Shown here: positions 33,536 to 43,252 of the stretch, one piece after another
How positions within the stretch are numbered: position 1 is the first letter of the stretch
Layout: each line of letters begins with the position of its first letter
Source: Sesamum alatum
Lineage: Eukaryota; Streptophyta; Magnoliopsida; Lamiales; Pedaliaceae
NCBI GenBank assembly: GCA_034509735.1
Contig: JACGWO010000010.1
Location: 15,823,193 to 15,887,192 of the forward strand
Direction: 5' to 3'
DNA: 64,000 bases
Translations under genes and position numbers: made by a program
The notes under the pieces: generated by a model
Told to the model about the DNA's origin: nothing
What the model saw: the letters and a program-made list of their open reading frames with translations, nothing else
Databases searched by the model: none

Positions 33536-35732
33536 GGATCAGCTCATCAGGTTGGATATCCTCCGGGAAGCCTTGCTCCAAGAATACTGCATTCCTTGAA
33601 ACAAATACCTTTTGTTCCAAAGGGTCATAAAAGTAATAACCCGCAGTTTCTTTAGGGTACCCAACGAACCTGCATAGGCTAGAACTGGATTCTAGCTTAT
33701 CTCCCACTAACCTCTTGACGTATGCGGGGCTACCCCACACTTTCAAGTAGTTGTAGGATGCAGGCTTGCCGTGCCATATCTCATATGGCGTTTGGGTTAC
33801 TGCATTAGTAGGCGCTAAATTCAATAACTTGGCTGCCGTTTCTAATGCATAACCCCAAAACGATAAGGGCAATTTGGTAAAACTCATCATGGACCGAACC
33901 ATGTCCAACAGGGTTCGGTTCCTCCTTTCAGAGACGCCATTTAACTGTGGTGTTCCGGGAGGTGTCCATTCCGATATTATACCATTTTCTTTTAGATAAT
34001 CTAGGAATTCGGCACTAAGGTATTCACCGCCTCGGTCTGACCGTAGGACTTTAATTTTGCAGTTGGTCTGGTTCTCCACTTCAAGTCTGAATTCTTTAAA
34101 CCTCTCAAGAGCTTCAGACTTGTACCTCATTAGGTAAACATAACCATACCGTGAATGATCATTGGTGAAGGTTATGAAGTAGGAGAACCCACCTCGAGCC
34201 TGCGTCCTTAGTGGTCCACATACGTCTGTATGGACCAAGTCCAATAGACCCGTGGCAAGCCTGCTTTGACCTACAAAGGGCTTCTTGGTCATTTTCCCTC
34301 TTAGACAAGATTCACAAGTTGGTAGATCGCTCAAGTCCCCAACCTCTAGGTTCTTTGAGTCTACCAACCTTTTCATCCTATCTTGGGATATGTGACCTAG
34401 CCTAGCGTGCCACAGACGTGCGTTCCCGTTATTATCTAATTTCCGTTCGTGTTGAGCGTTAAGAACGAAATTCGTTTGTTGCAAGATATAGAGCCCGTTG
34501 TGCAATGTACCAAGTAGATGAGCAATTCCACACCTCATCAAATAAAAGCAATTTTTATTGATTCTGAACTCATAACCACTATTGTCCAACAATGGAATGG
34601 AAATGATGTTCTTAATCATACTAGGTACAAAATAAACCTGCTCTAATTCTATGCTAATGGTATCACTAATCACTAAAGTGGCGGATCCTACTGCTTCTGC
34701 CGAGATGGCCTTGCCATTTCCAAGCTTCAGGATCATGTCCCCGCTACTTAGTTTTCTGCTTCTTTTCAGCACCTGCAAATCATTGCAAATGTGAGCTCCA
34801 CAGCCGGTATCCAATACCCAAGAGGCAGAATTAGTGACCATATTAACCTCAATCACATATATACCTTGGTTTGAGAAGAGTTTGGGGCACTCTCTCTTCC
34901 AATGCCCTTTCTCACGGCAGTTGATACATATGTCATAAGCCTTTGACTGTTGCTTGGAGACAACCTTTCCCTTTCCTTTGCCTTTCCCTTTCCCCTCTTT
35001 GGCAATGGGAACACTCTGAGTGTTCGTAGCTGCTATGATGGCTTTTCCCTTCCCCTTCTTCTTTTTCCAACGTCCGGCACCCTTGCCTTTCGTTTTGGAA
35101 GTTGAAGCACCTCCAAACAATACCGAAGGCGTGGACTTCTTAGTCGTTGCCTCGTATTGCACCAACATATTGATCAACTCATGAATGCCCTTCTCAAGTG
35201 CATTCATGTTATAGTTGACGATAAATTGGTCGAAGGAGGGTGGGAGTGACTGAAGGATCACATCTATGTACGTTTCGTTATCGAGACCTGCCTTTAGGTC
35301 CTCGAGCTTTTCCACTAGGGTAAGCATTTTAACCCCATGCTCTTGTATAGAGGATCCTTCTGTCATTTTAGTTCCAAAGAACGCCTTGGTCGCGACATAC
35401 CTAGTATGCCGGTCCGGGACTGCATAGCAATCCTTAAGGCGAGCCATAATGGAAGGGACATCGTCTAGCCTTTCATATTGCTTCTGAATCTCATTGGTCA
35501 TCGAAGCAAGTATGACGCTACGGACCTTCCGATTATCCTTATGCCAAGTCTCGAACGTCTCACGTTCTTCTGGCGTGGATCCTTCCGGCAAGGTCCTGGG
35601 GAGAGGCTCGTCCATGACGTAGCCTAGGTTCTCGTAATCTAGGACTATCCTGAGATTGCGCAACCAGTCGTTGTAATTTGTTCCATTGAATTTGTTTGTC
35701 TCAAGAATGGTTGATAGTGGGTTTTTAGACAT
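33378..35732 (-). CDS. copia gag-protease-integrase polyprotein, element C
   Basis: A 784-codon open frame starts MSKNPLSTILETNKFNG, the same start as in A and B. Domains in order: gag (about residues 10-230), Lys/Gly-rich basic linker (GKGKGKGKGK), zinc knuckle CINCREKGHWKREC near 267-280, protease with intact DTG near 307, integrase zinc finger (HARLGH near 440; CESC near 470) and core with D (HTDVCGPL, ~500), D (SDRGGEYL, ~562) and E (NGVSERRNR, ~598). All key residues are present. After ~735 the frame runs into a Pro/Arg-rich tail by a one-base shift, while RT continues in the overlapping frame. Gag and enzymes of this group are normally one polyprotein. Confidence 0.93.
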   Translation of the reverse strand: MSKNPLSTILETNKFNGTNYNDWLRNLRIVLDYENLGYVMDEPLPRTLPEGSTPEERETFETWHKDNRKVRSVILASMTNEIQKQYERLDDVPSIMARLKDCYAVPDRHTRYVATKAFFGTKMTEGSSIQEHGVKMLTLVEKLEDLKAGLDNETYIDVILQSLPPSFDQFIVNYNMNALEKGIHELINMLVQYEATTKKSTPSVLFGGASTSKTKGKGAGRWKKKKGKGKAIIAATNTQSVPIAKEGKGKGKGKGKVVSKQQSKAYDICINCREKGHWKRECPKLFSNQGIYVIEVNMVTNSASWVLDTGCGAHICNDLQVLKRSRKLSSGDMILKLGNGKAISAEAVGSATLVISDTISIELEQVYFVPSMIKNIISIPLLDNSGYEFRINKNCFYLMRCGIAHLLGTLHNGLYILQQTNFVLNAQHERKLDNNGNARLWHARLGHISQDRMKRLVDSKNLEVGDLSDLPTCESCLRGKMTKKPFVGQSRLATGLLDLVHTDVCGPLRTQARGGFSYFITFTNDHSRYGYVYLMRYKSEALERFKEFRLEVENQTNCKIKVLRSDRGGEYLSAEFLDYLKENGIISEWTPPGTPQLNGVSERRNRTLLDMVRSMMSFTKLPLSFWGYALETAAKLLNLAPTNAVTQTPYEIWHGKPASYNYLKVWGSPAYVKRLVGDKLESSSSLCRFVGYPKETAGYYFYDPLEQKVFVSRNAVFLEQGFPEDIQPDELILEESSDGTQPSERAAESSPKGFRINARRANQPREVQHARHEGQPQREASPGP

Positions 35733-36177
35733 TTTAAAATCTATATGTAGAAAAACAACGCGCGATCAGCAGAAAATAAAGACGGTGGTTTGATGAAATA
35801 ATTAAATGCTTGGTCTTTAGTCATTTAATCCTCCCACTATTTATACGAAAACACGGTACTCTCAAACGTGATTTTCGGGAAATCCTTTCCTAGTGGGCTT
35901 GGGATCCACAGCGATTTTTCCCATACCCCGCTTTTACGATTCGCATGGAAAAGATCCTGTGGGAGGTATTCCATACCATTCTCGTTCCACGAGATTCCCA
36001 AGATTATTGCCTCACCCTTTTGCATGATCCCGAGGACTCCAAGCGAATCATGCTAATTGGGCGTTAGACCCGACCCAATCGACCGAGCCATGGACCCACT
36101 AGTACCCCCACGACTCGTGAGACAGGTAACAACAGCCCATTTTTCGTTCATGACACAGTGCAGCTTCTTTTAAGTAC

Positions 36178-36211
36178 AATAACGTGCCACGACTCGTGAG
36201 ACCACGCTATT
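36178..36211 (-). ncRNA. leader stem-loop with self-complementary loop, element C
   Basis: On the minus strand AATAGCGTG pairs with CACGTTATT (9 bp, one G-U) around the loop GTCTCACGAGTCGTGG, identical in all 16 bases to that of A. The stem sequence differs from A (CCAAGTGTG/CACACTTGG) at several positions with pairing kept. It lies ~446 nt before gag. Confidence 0.6.
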
Positions 36212-37254
36212 GACCTAAAACAGCTTCCTCACTATGCCACGGATTGGAAGGCATGGACGAACTCCTAGAGTTCATGTCCACTTTATCTAGGGTCTAATAT
36301 TTCAACATTGGTCCAACCAATGTGAGAGTAGTGAATGACCGAGATCTCATAATATATATGCATACATTCATCCATAATGCATAAATAAAATCCATCCATA
36401 GCAGTTATATGATAAATAAAAGCCATTCATCCATCATAATAACCACATGCAAAATTAAAGCCTAGCACGCCCCTGTTGGATGATCACGAGCCCGAATCCT
36501 ATGCGATCCACTGAGCCCGCAGTGGATCTATGGTCAATCTAGGGTTGGTCCTATACTATTACAATAATAGTAACCCAATCATCATGCTGATGGGCCTTGG
36601 TCTCTTTTCTCTTTCTTCACTTCATGGAAAACTCCAAGGGACCTCCGGTCTGGGCTCTCCATGTGGTCCTTCCTTCTTCTCCACCAATTACAAAAAGAAA
36701 CCTCACTCCTAGTCTACTCTCATTACATATTAAAAAATAGAAACCCAGCGAAAACCCGGGGGGAGTACATAAGGAGGGAGGTAGAAAGCCTTATTATTCC
36801 AAGGCACTAGAAAGAGAGAAGGAGAAAGCAGTTAAAGAGGCACACAGGCCCAACAGAAAATTAAACCATACATCCGGTCTAGGGCTCGTGATCATCCATT
36901 TCCATCCAACACACATAATCACATGATCCAATCACATAATCATAATATTCCAACAACACATGATTTCCAATCATATTAATCCAAGATGAAAATAAATGAA
37001 CATGTGCGCAACGTGTGAAAAATAAAACACAAATATTGGTAATAATATTTTTCTCGTTTTAGAAAAACCTTTCCTCATTATTTTAAGTAAAATAACCCCG
37101 GATTCCAAATCCAATTTATTTTACTCCTAAAATAATGTCTTTAGGAATTTAGGCAAAATTGAACCCCAAAACAAATTTTCAGAATTAATTCAAAATTAAA
37201 ACTGAAAAGTAAATAAAAAATAAAAAAATAATACTAGGGTTTCAAAAACCCTAG

Positions 37255-37795
37255 CTGCAGCAGCCGCCGGCCGCGCGCGCAGGGCAGCAGGCCCAGCCTG
37301 CCGCCCCTGCGCGCGCGCAGGCACTGCCTGGCCGGGCGCGCGCGCGCAGGCCCCTTGCCTGCGTGCGCGCGCGCCTGGCCGGCAGCGCGCTGCGCGGCCT
37401 GGTGTTCCGGCAGGCCGTCGCGCGCGCAGGCTCCTCTGCCTCGTGCGCGCCGGCCTGCTGGTCGCCAGCCGCGTGCCTGCGCTGTGCGCAGTGCGCGCGC
37501 GCAGACGCGCACTGTGCGCGCGCGCCTGGCAGCGCGCCTGGTGCCCGTCCGCACGCGGGCTCTTCGCCCGACAGCCTTGCGCGCGCGCGCGCATGAGGGC
37601 GCCTACCGGCCGCGCGCGCGCAGACACCCTCGTCTGCCCGCGCGCACGCCTGGAGGCGCCCCCTTGCGCGCTGCCCCTGCGCGACCGGCTGGGCGGGCGC
37701 GCGCAGGCTACCCTTGCCTGCGCGCGTCTGCCCTGCCGGCAGCGCTCGGCTGCGCGCGGCCAGCCTTCTCGGCTGGCCGGCTGTGGCGTTTCTCG
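37255..37795 (-). other. expanded GC-rich tract in the leader of C
   Basis: About 540 bp are composed almost wholly of G and C with recurring GCGCGCGCAGGC/GCCTGCGCGCGC variants, inside an AT-rich element. Borders are sharp on both sides. The smaller islands of A and B at the same place are about 120-130 bp, so C appears to have expanded it. Several long open frames cross it in different frames and on both strands; these follow from composition and are not called genes. Confidence 0.65.
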
Positions 37796-37981
37796 TTTTC
37801 AGTTCAATTTTCCCCCGTTTCCCAAGAAAAACAGAAAAATACCAACATTCAGAATTTCACACGAATTAAAAGCAATAAAACAACATGCTTTAATAATCAA
37901 GAAAATCAAGATTCAATTAAAACATGCTAAATCACGTTTCATGCTTAAAACGCACATAAACCCTAGGCCTATACACCGAAC

Positions 37982-37996
37982 CGGGCTCTGATACCA
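37982..37996 (-). other. primer binding site (tRNA-iMet), element C
   Basis: On the minus strand TGGTATCAGAGCC follows the 5' LTR (starting 37998) after about 2 nt. Confidence 0.88.
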
Positions 37997-38566
37997 CTGA
38001 AAGAAATTGTGGATCGTCCCGGGAAAAGCGCGAATGCGGAAGCGCGGTATAATTAAAATTAAATATGGAATTTAAACATGCTTTTAAATTAAAGAACACG
38101 TTTCAAAGGGTCTGCCTTTGAAATTCCCGGGTGTTCGGTGTATCTCATGAATAATAAAACGTAAAAGAATCATGGAGGCCATAGGGTAGAAAATTAAAAG
38201 GGACGAAAATCATAAACGAGACCTACCCGTTGTTGTTTTCGTCTTCAACGGCTACACGCGTTGTTCCCCGTTTTGCACCAAGATCTCGTTCTTGAGACCC
38301 TCCAAATCGTGACACACGATCCACCCACGTATCTTGCACGTCGTGCTAGCAACGAACAAGTTTATATTTGGAGTGGATGAATCAACAACACATGATGAAT
38401 TAATGGTATTGATTCATCAAGTTCTAATGTTCCAAGAACAAGAAAACAAAGAAACAATTTCTTGGAGTGTGTAGAGAGAGAGGGCGGACGAGAGAAGGAG
38501 AGAGAGAGCCGAAAAGTGTGTGTGTGTTGGAGTTTCATCATCCTTCAACTTGTAGGATGCTAGGGG

Positions 38567-38575
38567 TTTATATAG
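38567..38575 (-). promoter_or_regulatory. TATA box of element C 5' LTR
   Basis: CTATATAAA on the minus strand, followed by CCCCTAGC. It is the best TATA candidate in the LTR and lies 47 bp from the W-box array. Confidence 0.55.
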
Positions 38576-38621
38576 AAGAGGAGTCTAATCCTCTTTAAAC
38601 TCCTCTTTCAAGAACCCTATT

Positions 38622-38680
38622 TTGACTAGGATTTTGACCTAGTCAAAGTCCTAGTCAAAGTAGTGTTTTGACCTAGTCAA
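38622..38680 (-). promoter_or_regulatory. six-copy W-box array upstream of TATA in C LTR
   Basis: Six TTGAC(C/T) hexamers occur in 59 bp: plus strand at 38622, 38634 and 38668; minus strand at 38641-38646, 38653-38658 and 38675-38680. TTGACC/T is the known binding site of plant WRKY factors. Pairs form the palindrome TTTGACCTAGTCAAA. The array is kept in the 3' LTR (30313-30371) and in the separate solo LTR (about 53199-53256). Confidence 0.6.
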
Positions 38681-39969
38681 AACAATCCTAGCCATCCATC
38701 TCTCCCATTCATCTCACCGTTGATTTAATTTAATTTAATGGAATATTTAAAACCTATTTAAATATTTCCAAGAGGCTAAAATAAATATAAATATTATTTA
38801 AGCCCATTAAATAAATCCCTTTGATAAATCTAATTTATCAATTTAATTCCTTATATCTAATAGAAGGAATTATTTCTCCAAGAAAAATAAAGGACCCGAT
38901 TAAATCCAATTTAATCATTCCTTCACTCCAATATTTAATTCCTAATTAAATATCTAAATGTGTGTGGATAGTGTGTGACTCTTTAGGTTCACCTTTCAGC
39001 TAGACTTGGTCGGATTCCTAGAATCCTTCCGTTACCATGGGTGGCCATCTAGCAACGGTCCATGGCACTAGAGACTAGGTGAAATATTCAGGGATGAACA
39101 TTCAGGCTCTAACAGTACACTTGTCCTTCTGTTTTCGGTCTCATCACTTAGAGTCTAGGGCACGGAAAATGCAGGTACCCATTTTGGACCTAAGTGTCGG
39201 TCTGTCCTCACTAAACGCCGCAAGGGAATCCTTCCCTTCTGTTCAGTCACTGTGGCCACAGTTTTAGGGACAAGACCTAGAGTATACATGAGACTCAACT
39301 GCCAAAACCTATTGACAGGAGACAGATCCTTTCTTGGAAACTACTGTCACTTTGCACACCAGAACTGTACTAGACATGGCTTATGACTACCAAAGAGAAT
39401 TCTGGCAATCTCTCACCATATCTAAGATACAGCCCTAACGTACAGGTAAACTGAGCAATTCCTCAAGTCAAAGGACTTGGCCTGTACCGTTGGAACCGGG
39501 AATACACGTCATACCTTGCTGACCATACTCAAGGTCCTCCGTAAGACGGTTTCCGCGAGTCACCTCAGTCAGCTGCGTCCTAGCATGCTAACCCACTAAC
39601 ACTGCTTAGACGACCCTCGTCACCCGTCGATGAAACACGACAGCAGGTGCTTAGTGCAAGTCTCAAATGGAATCCCGGTACCCATTTTCGGGATTCCTTG
39701 ACTTGGAGATTTCCGGACTGATTCGGGAAGACTGATTCCATGGACCTACCTCCAAGCGTAGTCCCAGTCCCCGAAATTGATTCTCAGTCCGTGGGCTTTG
39801 TTTGCGTAGTGAACAGATATGGAAAACAAATATAAGTGAACACAAACAAAGTGATGCCAAATGAAATTCACTTCTTTATTCATTAATGATTTATCAAACA
39901 CCTGAAATTGTCTAGACATAGGTTACATATACCCGCCAAAATTGGCTTACATGGTCACCTATTCTAACA

Positions 39970-40286
39970 GGGCATAGATTAAAAAGAAAGTTAAGATCTA
40001 CTAAAGCGTAATAATCGTTACCTTGTAGATTTAACGTGTGCTCGGCTACTAGCATTGGTCCCTTTTTCCGAAATGCTCACAAATCCAAACGTATGGATTC
40101 TCCAAAGGTGATCCACACCACACCGGAAGAAACTCACGTTCTCCTTGCTAGAAGTGAATGGGTTTAAGAAGGAATCGGTTTAAGAAAAGAACACTATGGA
40201 TTAGTGTTCTCTTAAACCTACTTTGTTCTTCTTCTCGATTCAAAATCAAGTGAAGAACACAAGTGAAAAAGGGGGGAGATGGCCGT

Positions 40287-40325
<39 letters not shown>

Positions 40326-40569
40326 GAGAGGGCCGAATTTCTTCTTCTTTTTCCTAGAAAAAGATGAATTATGATTCACTTATGCTAGGTGTTGTATATA
40401 CTCATATATATACATAATTAATATGATTATTGGAATGTGTCTAGGTTCATCCAAGGATGTCTAGATACATTCCAATCAATCACCATTAATTCTTCAATCA
40501 AGCCTACCAAATTTTATGGTATGATCAAATCATACCAAAAGGGAAGGACTTGATTGGAGTTGATTTGTC
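39970..40569 (-). repeat. 5' LTR of element B, second part, truncated
   Basis: Begins with the target copy GGGCA, then follows the sequence of 9962-10550 up to GATTTGTC, where homology stops abruptly. The remaining ~1.45 kb of the LTR is gone, and with it B's right-hand target duplication. Confidence 0.85.
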
Positions 40570-40758
40570 GTATAATTTATCATGTCTTGTATTTATATTT
40601 TTTCAGTAAATATAATATGAATAGCAATCATATTTTTGTTTAACTGTAGTTATTTATTAATTAATAATGAAGTATAATCTCTTTTTCAAATACCAAAAAA
40701 TTAATTAACAATAAAATTCTTTAAAATCCTAGAGAGGGTGAGTGAGTATCTACATGTT

Positions 40759-40827
<69 letters not shown>

Positions 40828-40942
40828 ACTGTGTCTGTGTTGTGTGTATGTGTAGGGGGGAGGAGGGGAGAGTGGGCACATGTGTGTGCGGAGAGTGTGT
40901 GTGTGAATGAAGATATTTCTGTCTTATAATATATTAATTTTG
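40570..40942. other. unclassified AT-rich sequence with microsatellite
   Basis: No gene or recognised repeat except a (TG)n(AG)n run at 40758-40824. It abuts the truncated LTR on the left and the TIR element on the right. Confidence 0.5.
40758..40824 (+). repeat. (TG)n(AG)n compound microsatellite
   Basis: About 12 TG units run directly into about 21 AG units. Confidence 0.95.
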
Positions 40943-41595
40943 AGGGTGTTTGGCTAAACTTTTTGAAAATATCTTATAAACTGCCAACTCGTCTTAAGAT
41001 ATTTTGGGAGCTTATAAGATGTTGAATCTTTTTTTTTAAAATAAGCTATTAAAGCGTTTGGATAAATATGATGTTAAAACTTATAAGACATTTTTACATC
41101 TTATAAGATGTTAATGTGTTTGGCATAATCATGTCTTTTTATTGATAAAATGATAAAAAAGGATATGATAGAAGTAGAATCAAATGATTAACTATTTTTG
41201 ACATTTTTTTTTTAAATACTTCTAAAATACTTTCATAAATAGTATACATTAGTTTAACTCTAAAAAAAATTTAATAAATATTTTTTTTACAAAACTAAAA
41301 AATTAAAAAATTATTATCTCTAAAGTTTTGTATCGAAATAATATATTAATTCATGCTAGTCGTATACTAACATAAATATATAATTGATATATTTTTTTGT
41401 TAATTCAATGGCTACTTTTACCCATATTATAATTTATAATGTCTTGAAATTATATTTTTTATTTAATGGAAATTTTTTCATAATTATTATAATTAAAAAT
41501 CAAAATTACTTTCGTAATTAATGTCATAGTTATATAAAATTGAGAAAGACATCATATATAAATATATATATATATATCAAATTGAGAAAGAGATC

Positions 41596-41628
<33 letters not shown>

Positions 41629-42097
41629 TTTAGAGAGTGAGGGGTGGAGTGGGGGGAGGGACGTTGTATGAGAGGGAGGGAGAGAGAGAGAGAGATAGAA
41701 AGAGAGGTGGGGGAGGGGGAGCGAGAGAATCTTTGTCGGTAAAAAAGTGTTTATTATGTTAAGGGTAATGTTGGAACATAGAAAATTAATAAGGTTACTT
41801 TTGTCTTATCAATTATTAATTGCATAGCGTTTATAAGATCTTATAAAAAAGTTAAGAAAATTAACTTCTTTTTAAAAGATCTTATAAGCTTCAAAACATA
41901 TTATTTTGAGATCTTATAAGCTCTTCTAAAAAAACTTGTCAAACGGTTTTAACATCTTAAAAGTTCCAAAACATCTTATAAGATGTTTCGAAGAGCTTTT
42001 TAAGCTTAGCAAAACACCCTCTTTATAAGAGCTTATAAGATGTTTTGGAAAAAGCTGAAAAATGTTAACTATTTTTTTTTGAAGAGCTTATAAGATT
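40943..42097. mobile_element. TIR-family DNA element, left part (right part 50527-50693)
   Basis: GAGGGTGTTTGGCTAA at the left end is matched in inverted form by TTAGCCAAACACCCTC at 50678-50693. In between are many ATCTTATAAGAT-type palindromes. The LINE at 42098-50526 is inserted in it: the copy at 59783-60258 (reversed) shows the two parts joined. A similar inverted end also lies at 42006-42022. No coding capacity; superfamily and target duplication not determined. Confidence 0.65.
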
Positions 42098-42424
42098 TTT
42101 TTTTTTTTTTATAAGGTAGAAAACTTTCATTAATGCCAAAAATCAGTCCAAAGGGTCTTGCCCTTTATCACAAAATACATCGTTCGAGAGTACGGGGTGG
42201 GATTGATTAGTCCCAATTTGCTCCATGCGCTCATTTAGTGAGCAAAGTTGTTACTCAACCTTGGGACATTCCTAAAAGACCAGTTTACATGCAAGTTCCA
42301 CTTCCTCTTGATTTCCATAACATAAGCAACAACAGTTCTCTCTACTTTAATGTCCCGGTTCGTGATGCAATCTATGGCCATGGCAGAATCCGATTAAAAA
42401 ATGCATTGTTCCACATTAGTTGCA

Positions 42425-42754
42425 TCAATTTTGGAGGCTGCCCAACCTGAGTGCTTTAATTTCAGCATTTGCAGCATCATAAACGAATATTTCATGTGCT
42501 TCCAACATTGTGATATTTGCTTTGTGATCACGCACCACAATTGCAGCAAAGGACTTCTCATCTTTGAATGAAAAATTAGTGTTCACTTTCCACCAACTTG
42601 AGGGTGGGACGTGCCAGAAACCGTGTGTTTGTTGGTCAGCATTTTTGGTTTCCTCACTTAGCAGTGCTCCTCGATTTTGGTCAGAATAGAGCACGCCAAC
42701 TCTGCTAGTGATGGGGCTAAATTCCCATGGATCTTCTCGTTTCGTGCCCTCCAA
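42425..42754 (-). pseudogene. LINE RNase H domain
   Basis: The frame carries WWKVNTNFSFKDEKSFAAIVVRD and AANAEIKALRLGSLQN, the pattern of the RNase H (RVT_3) domain at the end of plant L1 ORF2 (normally KvN.DGa ... E..Al..gl). The first catalytic Asp region is altered (NTNFSF). Fragmentary. Confidence 0.75.
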
Positions 42755-42760
42755 ATACTT

Positions 42761-43108
42761 TCAAGGGTAATGGCCCATGTTGTGATTAACTGGTGTCGGG
42801 TCTCTTGGTTTGGGAATAGGTCCGAATGTGATTTTGAAAATATACACGAAGCACTCTCTAATGGACAAGTGGGACCAATGGTGGAGTCTCACTTTCCATT
42901 TAGAGAGCATCCAAATTTGCTCCGCAATAGGGCATCGGAGGAATAAGTGACCAGTATCCTCATCCTGAAAATCACAAAAGGGACATTGATTTCCAGAACT
43001 GGAAAAAATGGGAAAGCTTACCTCGAGTTGGAAGGCAATCAAAGAGGTTTCTCCAAATAAAGAGTTTGTGTCGGTTGTGTATTTGGAGTTTTCAAAAATT
43101 CCTCCCAA
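42761..43108 (-). pseudogene. LINE zf-RVT domain
   Basis: CPFCDFQDEDTGHLFLRCPIAEQIW matches the zinc-binding region between RT and RNase H in plant L1 elements (C..C....E...HLF..C..A..IW). It begins downstream of the RT thumb remains and is out of frame with its neighbours. Confidence 0.8.
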
Positions 43109-43252
43109 GGTTTATATCGTTTGGGTCCACTCGACTATGTGGTTCTGAGAGGGCAAGGTAGGCTATCTTGGTGGAGAATTTCCCTGTCTTGGAGGGAGCC
43201 TAGAACAACCTAGAGGGTTCCATTGAATTTGGAATTTGAATTTTCGGATTTC

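Larger units (their letters stand above)
35733..37980 (-). other. very long leader of element C
   Basis: About 2.25 kb lie between PBS and gag. No credible gene. The leader contains the conserved stem-loop (36178-36211), the second loop motif (36108-36123) and an expanded GC-rich tract (37255-37795). It is longer than those of A and B mainly because of the GC tract. Confidence 0.7.
29677..39969 (-). mobile_element. copia element C, full-length (TSD GGGCA)
   Basis: A 10,293-bp element lies between GGGCA repeats (29672-29676 and 39970-39974). It has paired LTRs of 1981 and 1972 bp, a PBS, a long leader, gag-pol in three overlapping frames and a PPT. It is inserted in the 5' LTR of B. It is the best-preserved element of the window: two single-base frameshifts separate it from a continuous gag-pol frame, and its LTRs are almost identical, so it is young. 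Confidence 0.97.
37998..39969 (-). repeat. 5' LTR of element C
   Basis: 1972 bp, nearly identical to 29677-31657. On the element strand it begins TGTTAGAATAGGTGACC and ends CAATTTCTTTCA. It holds the W-box array and TATA box listed separately. Confidence 0.95.

Noticed and set aside
37196..37991. Several long open frames (143-191 codons) on both strands across the GC tract of element C
   Set aside because: They are Ala/Arg/Pro-rich in every frame, as expected from GC repeats lacking stop codons. No start context, domain or conserved counterpart exists in A or B.
40758..40824. Short tandem repeats as a possible CRISPR-like or regulatory array
   Set aside because: Simple TG/AG microsatellite without spacers; ordinary in plant DNA.
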